Assembly (NCBI GenBank): GCA_937892315.1
Contig: CALAVF010000158.1
Location: forward strand, 1-6,328
Direction of reading: 5' to 3'
Origin: an uncultured Prevotellaceae bacterium
Lineage (GTDB): Bacteria; Bacteroidota; Bacteroidia; Bacteroidales; Bacteroidaceae
DNA: 6,328 bases
Positions 1-4,751 of this stretch are shown piece after piece. The notes below the pieces were generated by a model. It made no database searches. It was not told the origin of the DNA and was given only the letters and a program-made list of their open reading frames with translations. Both the position numbers and the translations under genes were made by a program. How positions within the stretch are numbered: position 1 is the stretch's first letter; every line of letters begins with the position of its first letter.

Positions 1-1893
1 GCCAGGTTGGCCACCGCCGCCTCCGCCGCCTCCGCCGCCACCGGAGCCGCCGTTGCTGCCCGTGTAGGACGAGAGAGTGACTGACGAGCCGCCGCTGACG
101 GTTGCGTCGATATAGCCGTAGCCATCCCACAGTTTCGTGCCGCTGCTCACGGTGATGCCCGACTTCAGCGTGGTCGTCCCAGCCGTCGATACCACCATGG
201 GCGAACCCATTGTGCCGCTCGATGGCACCTGGAAGGCAAGCACCAGCGTGCCGTTGCTGTAGAGTCCGTACCATGTGCCCTTGCTGTAGGACGAAGCCTG
301 GTAGCACGACTGCGTGAGGCTCGCGCCGCTCTCCAGCCCGCTGATGGCGACGATGTTGCCGCTCTGCACATAGAGGGTCTTCCTCCCCTCCGAGTTGGCG
401 TCGAAGGCAACGTCTGGCGAGCCGTGGGCGATGGAGTATGCCGTGGCACCCTGCACGTACAGGTTGCCGTTGGCGTCGATGCCGTCGGCACCCGTCGATG
501 TGCCTGTCGAGCGGGCAAAGATGTAGCCGCCCTTCAGATACATGTCGCCGCTGGAGTTCAGTGCGTCGTCGCTTGCCGTCGCATAGACGTAGCCGCCCGT
601 CACATAGAACGTGCTCTTGCTCTCGATGGCCTCGTGGCTGCTCGACGAGGCGGTCACGGTGCCGCCGCTGATGGTCAGCACCCCGTCGCTCTTGATGCCC
701 TTGGGCGATGCCGTCACACTGCTGCTGTACTTATACTGGCTGCCTGTGGCAGAAGCCGACACGGTGCCGCCCGAGATGGTCAGCGTGCCGTCCGCCTTGA
801 TGCCCTTGCCGCCCGTGCCCGTGCTCTTCAGCGTCAGCGTGCCGCCGCTGATGGCGGTGTTGCCGTCGCTCTTCAGGCAGGCGCATCCCTTGGCATCCCT
901 CTCGTCGCTGTCGTAATAGCCGTTGCCCGACGTGGTCACGCTGATGGTGCCGTCGCTGATGTTCAGGTCGCCCTCGCTCTTGATGCCCTTCGTGCCCTGA
1001 CCCGTCACGCTCACCGTCAGCACACCGCCTTCCAGATAGACGTTGCCGCTGTCCTCATCATCGTGGTCGGTGGTCTCGCCCGTCGAGGCCGTGCCGTCGA
1101 GGTCGCACTGGATGCCGTCGTCGCCCACACCGCTGATGCTCACCGTGCCGCTCTTCATCTGGAAATACTCATTGCACGAGATGCCGTCGCTCACCGCGCT
1201 GGTGATGTTCAGCGTCAGGTTCTTCACCGTGATGTAGTCGCCGCTCTTGATGGCGTGTTTCGTCTTGCCCGACACGTTGAGCGTGCCGTTGCCTTGCAGT
1301 TGCAGTTGTCCCTTGCTGTAGATGCACGCCTTCTGCTCGCCGTTCGAGCAGTCGGCAAGCGTATTCTCCGTGCCCTTCTTGGCACTCAGTTGGATGCGTT
1401 TGCCATTCGTGATGCTGATGGCTCCCCCCGTCCCGCAGGTCAGGTTGACACCCGCCAGAGCCACCGTACACTTGTACGAGCCCGAGAGGGCAAACTGCCC
1501 GTCGGTCGTCGAGCCGCTCAACTGGTAGGTAATCTCGTCGTCATCCACGGCAGCCGTGTTGCTCTGTGCAATCGAGACGTATGCTCCGCTGATGGTAGGC
1601 TCGACATACTGAGCCACGTTGCCAGCCACCGTCACCGTCGCCGACGTGCCGCTGTAGGCTATCTGCACCAGATTGTCCGTCACCTCAGTCGCATCCACAT
1701 ACATCTTCGTGATGTCGCCGATGGCGAACACCTTGCCCATGATGGTCAGCGTCGTGCCGTCCGTATAGGTCATGTCACTCACTTGCGAGGCGGGGAACTG
1801 ATACGTCACGCCGCCTGCCACCACATTCATGGTCTGGGCACTGCCCATCAGGGTCAGCGCCGACAGGAGAAAACAGAAAACAGCCCTTTTCAT
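1..1893 (-). CDS. Secreted beta-helix carbohydrate-binding-like protein (DUF4353 / Cthe_2159-like), C-terminus cut by window edge
   Basis: The frame is open from the ATG at 1891-1893 to the left edge: 631 codons with no stop seen. Residues 1-19 form a signal peptide with likely cleavage after GSA. Residues 21-70 are a small module ending in IGDITKMYVD that resembles the upstream protein. Residues 100-600 carry many degenerate turns of the type GIKSDGxLTISGGT (about 303-318, 338-353, 363-378, 398-413), plus DDGIQCD and SDGISCN turns, as expected for a right-handed parallel beta-helix. Cthe_2159-type proteins bind acidic plant polysaccharide and calcium; I recognise the family by repeat pattern, and the ligand here is inferred. 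No catalytic motif was recognised. The tail is an 11-glycine run followed by QPG, probably a linker to an unseen C-terminal part, perhaps a secretion or anchoring domain. The start overlaps the preceding gene's stop as ATGA, so translation is probably coupled. Codons strongly favour G/C at the third position. Confidence 0.85.
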   Translation of the reverse strand, partial: MKRAVFCFLLSALTLMGSAQTMNVVAGGVTYQFPASQVSDMTYTDGTTLTIMGKVFAIGDITKMYVDATEVTDNLVQIAYSGTSATVTVAGNVAQYVEPTISGAYVSIAQSNTAAVDDDEITYQLSGSTTDGQFALSGSYKCTVALAGVNLTCGTGGAISITNGKRIQLSAKKGTENTLADCSNGEQKACIYSKGQLQLQGNGTLNVSGKTKHAIKSGDYITVKNLTLNITSAVSDGISCNEYFQMKSGTVSISGVGDDGIQCDLDGTASTGETTDHDDEDSGNVYLEGGVLTVSVTGQGTKGIKSEGDLNISDGTISVTTSGNGYYDSDERDAKGCACLKSDGNTAISGGTLTLKSTGTGGKGIKADGTLTISGGTVSASATGSQYKYSSSVTASPKGIKSDGVLTISGGTVTASSSSHEAIESKSTFYVTGGYVYATASDDALNSSGDMYLKGGYIFARSTGTSTGADGIDANGNLYVQGATAYSIAHGSPDVAFDANSEGRKTLYVQSGNIVAISGLESGASLTQSCYQASSYSKGTWYGLYSNGTLVLAFQVPSSGTMGSPMVVSTAGTTTLKSGITVSSGTKLWDGYGYIDATVSGGSSVTLSSYTGSNGGSGGGGGGGGGGGQPG

Positions 1894-2300
1894 CTCACCA
1901 TCATTTTAGTCGTTCTACTTCCGCTCTTCACCACATAGATGCCCTTCTCCAGCGAGCCTCGGGCATCCTTCAGACTTTCATACCTGCCCACACAGATGCC
2001 AGCCACCGTGTAAATCTCCACGGGCGAGTCCGCCGACTCCACCTCGCCGATGGCATCCGCCTCCTCGGCAGAGGTCGAGAAATACATCTTGCTGAGGTCG
2101 CTCAGCGTGAACGGCCGCGAGCCGTCGCCGTTCGACGCAACCAGTTTCCCGTCGGCAAACGTGATGACCAGCCCTTCCGCCGCCACCGTCTGCAACGAGC
2201 CGTCCACCGTCTGGAACGCCAGATAAGGATAGTCGTAGTCCTCGGCATGAGCCGTCGCCACCCCCATCATCGTCAATAAAATAACTGCAGTTTTTTTCAT
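1890..2300 (-). CDS. Small secreted protein with type IX secretion-like C-terminal tail
   Basis: 136 residues. Residues 1-19 (MKKTAVILLT...AHA) are a signal peptide with cleavage before EDYDY. Residues 27-75 hold a module seen in many Bacteroidales secreted proteins (YLAFQTVDGS, ITFADGKL, FTLSDLSKMYFS). Residues 93-136 (VEIYTVAGICVGRY, LEKGIYVVKSG, TKMMVR) resemble the type A sorting domain of the type IX secretion system, which directs export across the outer membrane. No enzyme motif is present, and nothing separates the module from the tail except an acidic linker (EEADAIGEVESADS). It is the first gene of a two-gene unit and its stop overlaps the next start by 4 bases. No Shine-Dalgarno site precedes the start, as is common in this phylum. 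The function is unknown; a structural or accessory partner of the downstream beta-helix protein is an inference from coupling and the shared module. Confidence 0.8.
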   Translation of the reverse strand: MKKTAVILLTMMGVATAHAEDYDYPYLAFQTVDGSLQTVAAEGLVITFADGKLVASNGDGSRPFTLSDLSKMYFSTSAEEADAIGEVESADSPVEIYTVAGICVGRYESLKDARGSLEKGIYVVKSGSRTTKMMVR

Positions 2301-2355
2301 AAATAAGAATAATTAGTTAGTCCTGCGAAAAATCATAATCGTGTGAAAACAACTA

Positions 2356-2363
2356 CAAAAATA
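2356..2363 (-). promoter_or_regulatory. Candidate Bacteroidetes -7 promoter element for the secreted pair
   Basis: Reading the minus strand gives TATTTTTG, an exact match to the Bacteroidetes -7 consensus TAnnTTTG, about 55 bases before the start at 2300. No TTTG-like -33 element lies 19-21 bases upstream (the sequence there is GACG/AGAC), so this is only half a promoter. Confidence 0.35.
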
Positions 2364-2454
2364 ACGAAAAAGCAGCACATATCGTCTGCACAGCAGGATA
2401 ATATTTGTTAAAAGCAAGCATTTTTAAGTAAAAAGCAGGGGATTTTAACGATTG

Positions 2455-2510
2455 TTTCACTTTTTTGCCGTGGCACGATGCCACCTGTTGAGTCCCCGAT
2501 AAAAGTGAAA
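2455..2510. repeat. Nested inverted repeats
   Basis: An outer perfect 10-base inverted repeat (TTTCACTTTT at 2455-2464 and AAAAGTGAAA at 2501-2510) encloses a perfect 6-bp hairpin with a 3-base loop (GTGGCA at 2470-2475, TGCCAC at 2479-2484). Neither hairpin is followed by a T-run in the direction that would make it a standard terminator. It could be a protein-binding site or an extended cruciform upstream of the secreted pair. Confidence 0.5.
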
Positions 2511-2514
2511 AAAA

Positions 2515-2551
2515 GTCACAAAAGGACAAAGGGACAAAAGGACAAAATCAC
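2515..2551. repeat. Tandem GGACAAAA-type repeat, copy 1
   Basis: About three imperfect 9-base units (GGACAAAA, GGGACAAAA) sit between GTCAC and TCAC ends. The first 16 bases, GTCACAAAAGGACAAA, recur exactly in inverted orientation within 4186-4216, and the same unit recurs in 4331-4367. It belongs to a dispersed intergenic repeat family within this window. Confidence 0.75.
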
Positions 2552-2558
2552 ACACACG

Positions 2559-2588
2559 AAAAAATGCCCTGCCTCGCGAGGCAGAGCA
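2559..2588 (-). terminator. Rho-independent terminator of the downstream HU-like gene
   Basis: On the minus strand a GC-rich stem built on the 16-base palindrome CTGCCTCGCGAGGCAG, extended by TGC/GCA pairs around one mismatch (2565-2588), is followed directly by six T residues (2559-2564). It lies about 50 bases beyond the stop at 2638, the expected place for the end of the HU-like transcript. It also insulates the secreted pair from read-through. Confidence 0.85.
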
Positions 2589-2637
2589 TTCGGGGTGTTC
2601 GTCAGCACGTCTTTCACAGTCAGCGTTTTTCACGCCG

Positions 2638-3126
2638 CTATGGTTCCGGCTCAGGGTCGTCGTCGCCGCCAGGAGTCAGGTCTTTGCCGTCCTCCAGTTC
2701 CACCAGTCGGCAGTTCACGTTCGCCAGCGAGCAGAGTTGCCGCATCTGCTGGTTGGGGTAGAACTGGATGTGGGTGTTCTTGATGTTGTCCGTCCCTGCC
2801 TCCTCCAGCGTCTGAGCCACCTTCACCTTCGTGATGGTGCCGAGCGAGCCAAGACCCGGAATCTGAACGGTGTGCCCGTTGATGACGAAGTAGGTGATGG
2901 CGTCGAGCAGAGCGTCGAGAGCCGTGTTCACATCGTTGGCGGGGGCGTTGGCAGCCTTTGCCGCATAAGCCACAATGTCGTCGTGGTCAATCACGCCGCC
3001 TCGCAGCATCTGGATGCCCCACACCACGGGCTTGTCATCCAGGAATCCGAGTTTCTGCTGCTTGCGGACGAAGTTCAGTTTGCCAGTCACCGCTGGCACC
3101 TTTGCGTTCTTTCCTTTTCGTGACAT
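2638..3126 (-). CDS. HU-like DNA-binding protein (HU-HIG type), acidic tail
   Basis: 162 residues. It belongs to the Bacteroidales HU/IHF-like family, whose members are DNA-bending nucleoid proteins; the particular target is unknown. Visible marks are a basic N-terminus (MSRKGKNAK), the block QKLGFLDDKPVV at 24-35, an alpha-helical dimer region around 48-78, the HU-like turn YFVINGH at 79-85, then GLGSLG at 91-96 and the strand KVKVAQTLEEA at 100-110. The C-terminus GGDDDPEPEP is an acidic, proline-rich tail, which is common in this subfamily. It is clearly paralogous to the gene at 3425-3835, and the two share the QKLG(F/Y)LD(D/E)KPVV and YFVINGH blocks. Only A-rich sequence precedes the start, with no Shine-Dalgarno site. 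No promoter is evident in the 298-base gap, so it may be read from the upstream gene's promoter. A good terminator follows. Confidence 0.88.
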   Translation of the reverse strand: MSRKGKNAKVPAVTGKLNFVRKQQKLGFLDDKPVVWGIQMLRGGVIDHDDIVAYAAKAANAPANDVNTALDALLDAITYFVINGHTVQIPGLGSLGTITKVKVAQTLEEAGTDNIKNTHIQFYPNQQMRQLCSLANVNCRLVELEDGKDLTPGGDDDPEPEP

Positions 3127-3128
3127 AG

Positions 3129-3170
3129 TTTTTTCGAGTTTTTAAGTTTTTGAGTTTTAAGTTTTTAAGT
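3129..3170. repeat. 8-base tandem repeat TTTTTGAG/TTTTTAAG
   Basis: About five imperfect copies of an 8-base unit lie directly in front of the HU-like start at 3126. On the coding strand this is a run of AAAACTTAA/AAAACTC units forming the 5' untranslated leader. The same unit appears twice more at 3391-3406, on the other side of the intergenic region. Confidence 0.7.
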
Positions 3171-3179
3171 TTTTTCACA

Positions 3180-3362
3180 CCACAGATTACACAGATTGCA
3201 CAGATTTTTTTGTCGTATGTTTGGGCTATTACCCGGATTTTCTCTGAATTTCACAGATGAAAGCCCTGCGGGGCTTGGGGAATAATCTGTGTAATTAGCC
3301 CTTAATCAGTGTAATTAGCCCCTGATTGGTCCATCAATCTGTGTCATCTGCGTAATCTGTGG
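3180..3362. repeat. Intergenic element bounded by 27-base inverted repeats built from CACAGATT
   Basis: The left arm, 3180-3206, reads CCACAGATTACACAGATT and on to GCACAGATT. The right arm, 3336-3362, is its reverse complement at 24 of 27 positions. Each arm is itself made of about three CACAGATT-like units. The interior holds a 19-base direct repeat pair and a hairpin (AAGCCC/GGGCTT at 3261-3276). There is no reading frame of note. CACAGATT-rich intergenic repeats are familiar in Bacteroidales and other phyla, from general knowledge; mobility is not shown here. Confidence 0.75.
3283..3321. repeat. 19-base direct repeat, period 20
   Basis: TAATCTGTGTAATTAGCCC at 3283-3301 and TAATCAGTGTAATTAGCCC at 3303-3321 match at 18 of 19 positions. 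They lie inside the inverted-repeat element between the two HU-like genes. Confidence 0.8.
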
Positions 3363-3390
3363 TTTTTATACCCTACTTCGCGGAGCCGAG

Positions 3391-3406
3391 TTTTTGAGTT
3401 TTTGAG
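3391..3406. repeat. Two further TTTTTGAG units
   Basis: Two exact copies of the 8-base unit, preceded by GAG (3388-3390), just beyond the stop of the upstream HU-like gene. They lie in the 27-base loop of a possible 6-bp stem, GGAGCC (3382-3387) with GGCTCC (3415-3420). Together with 3129-3170 they bracket the CACAGATT element. Confidence 0.6.
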
Positions 3407-3424
3407 TTCTGTGGGGCTCCCTCA

Positions 3425-3835
3425 TCATTCATCTTCCAGACTCACCATTTCGTACTCCTCGAAGTTGATGTTCGCCAACTGCTCCAAGAGTTCGCGGTGG
3501 GCGATGAACTGGGGCACGAGTCGGCGGATGGTGTCGCACGTTGCCTCCTTCTCCGTCTGAGCCACCTTGTACTGATACTTCAGGTGGAACGTGCCGAAGC
3601 CGTCGAAGTGTACGGCATGGCCGTTGATGACGAAGTAGGCGATGGCCTGTGCGATGGCAGCCATGCAGGAGCGGATGCTCGACTCGGGCACGTTGGCCGA
3701 CTGGGCCACATACTTCACCAGGTTCTCACCCGTAATCTTGGGCATGGTGAGGGTACGCATACGGTACACCACTGGCTTCTCATCCAGGTAGCCCAACTTC
3801 TGCTTCACTTTGCGATAGCGAATTTTTCCAGACAT
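3425..3835 (-). CDS. HU-like DNA-binding protein (HU-HIG type)
   Basis: 136 residues. It is a short member of the same HU-like family as the gene at 2638-3126 and presumably a DNA-binding dimer on the nucleoid. Marks are a basic N-terminus (MSGKIRYRKVK), QKLGYLDEKPVV at 12-23, the helical region GENLVKYVAQSANVP at 36-50, YFVINGHAVHFDGFGTF at 67-83 (the HU-type turn), and YKVAQTEKEA at 89-98. It ends in EYEMVSLEDE without the proline-rich tail of its paralog. The start is fixed by AAGGAG nine bases upstream (3845-3850), unusual here because the other large genes lack such a site. A strong promoter lies at 3894-3925. Its GC content is lower than that of the two secreted genes and higher than that of the lipoprotein. 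No clear terminator follows, so read-through into the second HU-like gene is plausible. Confidence 0.88.
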   Translation of the reverse strand: MSGKIRYRKVKQKLGYLDEKPVVYRMRTLTMPKITGENLVKYVAQSANVPESSIRSCMAAIAQAIAYFVINGHAVHFDGFGTFHLKYQYKVAQTEKEATCDTIRRLVPQFIAHRELLEQLANINFEEYEMVSLEDE

Positions 3836-3844
3836 AATCGTTTT

Positions 3845-3850
3845 CTCCTT
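3845..3850 (-). promoter_or_regulatory. Ribosome binding site of the first HU-like gene
   Basis: Minus strand AAGGAG, nine bases before the ATG at 3835. It supports this start over any downstream Met and marks the gene as likely well translated. Confidence 0.75.
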
Positions 3851-3893
3851 TCTTTTTTAGTGGGTTAGACATTCGTTTTTTCTTTTCACGATG

Positions 3894-3925
3894 CAAAGTT
3901 ACGGAAAATATTTCTTCTGTGCAAG
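3894..3925 (-). promoter_or_regulatory. Bacteroidetes promoter of the HU-like genes
   Basis: On the minus strand the -33 element CTTG (3922-3925, consensus TTTG) is separated by exactly 20 bases from the -7 element TAACTTTG (3894-3901, exact fit to TAnnTTTG). This is the standard housekeeping sigma-factor promoter of the phylum. The expected leader is about 50-55 bases and contains the ribosome site. Confidence 0.8.
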
Positions 3926-4067
3926 AGATTCGTGGAAAAAATTTCAAAATATTTTTATTTTTACAGAAAAAACATCTTAATCCGTACCCTTTTCCCCTCT
4001 TCCATCCTGCAAAACCGCCTTTCTTGCAGAAAAAACATCTGCCAACTCCTGCACCATGCAGACCGCA

Positions 4068-4141
4068 CCCCCTTCGGGCACTCCCATGCCACCCCTGCAA
4101 GGCACTCCCATGCCACCCCCCTCGGGCAGCGGCATACCCAC
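4068..4141. repeat. Three-unit tandem repeat of 24-25 bases
   Basis: Units at 4068-4092, 4093-4116 and 4117-4141. The first two share an exact 19-base core, GGCACTCCCATGCCACCCC (4077-4095 and 4101-4119). The third is degenerate (CTCGGGCAGCGGCAT). The units are GC-rich and C-rich on the plus strand. The minus-strand frame across them repeats GVAWEC, but I regard that as a by-product of the repeat. Confidence 0.8.
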
Positions 4142-4185
4142 ACCAAGAGGCAGCCGGCAGCACCCCCTTCCTCCGCTCCGCCCGA

Positions 4186-4216
4186 GTGTCCTTTTGTCCT
4201 TTTGTCCTTTTGTGAC
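4186..4216. repeat. Tandem GGACAAAA-type repeat, copy 2 (inverted)
   Basis: On the plus strand GTGTCC is followed by three TTTTGTCC-type units and ends in TTTTGTGAC. The reverse complement begins GTCACAAAAGGACAAA, identical over 16 bases to the array at 2515-2551. Confidence 0.8.
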
Positions 4217-4246
4217 TTTCCACCGAATGACTGACTGACTGAGAAC

Positions 4247-4303
4247 TTTTATTATTATATATATAATATATAATAATAAAAAATATAATAATATATAATA
4301 ATA
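4247..4303. repeat. A/T-only tract with perfect hairpin
   Basis: A run of nearly 60 bases with no G or C. It contains a perfect 14-bp stem, TTTATTATTATATA (4248-4261) with TATATAATAATAAA (4267-4280), around a 5-base loop. It lies between two inverted GGACAAAA arrays. No T-run terminator geometry is seen. It would melt easily. Confidence 0.75.
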
Positions 4304-4330
4304 GGGATTCCGGCGTCCGCGCACGAAAAA

Positions 4331-4367
4331 GACAAAAGGACAAAAGGACAAATTCACAAAAGGACAC
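4331..4367. repeat. Tandem GGACAAAA-type repeat, copy 3
   Basis: Three GACAAAAG units, then ATTCACAAAAGGACAC. Its end (ACAAAAGGACACTC) is the exact inverse of the beginning of copy 2 (GAGTGTCCTTTTGT at 4184-4197), so the two arrays form long arms around the A/T tract. Confidence 0.75.
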
Positions 4368-4454
4368 TCCTGCACATCACCTCTCCCCAGCAAAAATAAT
4401 CTGCCTTTTATTTTGTGTTGGTTAGTGTGCGTGATTTGGAGAAGGAGTTGTAGG

Positions 4455-4577
4455 ATGACTAACGCTATAGACAAGGAAGCGATGCTGATTGATGATAGAA
4501 TTGCTTACAATGTTGACTCCGAGCGTGAATTGCGTCAAGATAGCAAAGAGTTGTACAACTTAATTTACAGAGCATGA
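4455..4577 (+). CDS. Small ORF, 40 residues, unknown function
   Basis: The ATG at 4455 reads MTNAIDKEAMLIDDRIAYNV, then DSERELRQDSKELYNLIYRA and a stop. AAGGAG at 4442-4447 lies seven bases before the start, a near-ideal ribosome site. The peptide is charged and predicted helical, with no signal peptide or membrane segment, and its composition looks protein-like rather than repeat-derived. I do not recognise a family. The frame stays open well upstream of the ATG with no better start, so it could instead be the C-terminal remnant of a longer, decayed gene. No clear TAnnTTTG promoter was seen before it. Base composition matches the lower-GC right part of the window. It precedes the lipoprotein gene by about 175 bases on the same strand. 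Confidence 0.45.
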   Translation: MTNAIDKEAMLIDDRIAYNVDSERELRQDSKELYNLIYRA

Positions 4578-4626
4578 TTTTTGTTTATTTTAACAAGGTT
4601 TTTGTGCTGAATTTCGTAGAATATTT

Positions 4627-4658
4627 CTTGCATATCTCAAGAATTTTGCCGAACTTTG
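4627..4658 (+). promoter_or_regulatory. Promoter of the lipoprotein gene
   Basis: CTTG (4627-4630), exactly 20 bases, then GAACTTTG (4651-4658), one base off the -7 consensus TAnnTTTG. The arrangement and the CTTG -33 element are the same as in the HU-like promoter at 3894-3925. The expected leader is about 85-90 bases. Confidence 0.6.
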
Positions 4659-4751
4659 TACCGGATTTGTGCAGCATGTGCAACTGTTCTAACATTAATA
4701 AACTTTTTAGCCAATTCAATCAACAATACAAATTGATTATAAATCAAAACA

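Larger units (their letters stand above)
3926..4454. other. Gene-free, repeat-rich intergenic region
   Basis: About 530 bases without a convincing coding region. Open frames here are low-complexity translations of the repeats. Contents: a 14-base direct repeat CAGAAAAAACATCT (3964-3977 and 4027-4040), a three-unit GC-rich tandem array (4068-4141), two GGACAAAA arrays in opposite orientation (4186-4216, 4331-4367), a TGAC microsatellite (4228-4242) and an A/T-only tract (4247-4303). The base composition drops sharply towards the right side of this region. Confidence 0.7.

Noticed and set aside
165..518. Minus-strand 117-codon frame overlapping the beta-helix gene
   Set aside because: Same strand but different frame; the Pro/Arg/Thr/Ser-rich low-complexity translation has no family resemblance.
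424..1938. 504-codon open frame on the plus strand across the beta-helix gene
   Set aside because: It lies antisense to a gene with signal peptide and clear family repeats. Its Ala/Arg/His/Val-rich translation is what GC-rich repeated codons give on the other strand.
2737..3123. Plus-strand frame antisense to the second HU-like gene
   Set aside because: Mirror of a confident HU-like coding region with no supporting start signals.
3261..3276. Hairpin AAGCCC-TGCG-GGGCTT as a terminator for the upstream HU-like gene
   Set aside because: No T-run follows on either strand; more likely part of the repeat element.
3180..3362. CRISPR-like array from the CACAGATT repeats
   Set aside because: Units are contiguous or in inverted arms, without regular unique spacers or cas genes.
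3780..4474. Minus-strand frames of 165 and 195 codons crossing the repeat region
   Set aside because: The translations are mostly read-outs of the GGACAAAA arrays (SFCPFVLLSF-like) and the A/T tract. They run across the strong HU promoter or into the HU gene, and have no homology that I recognise.
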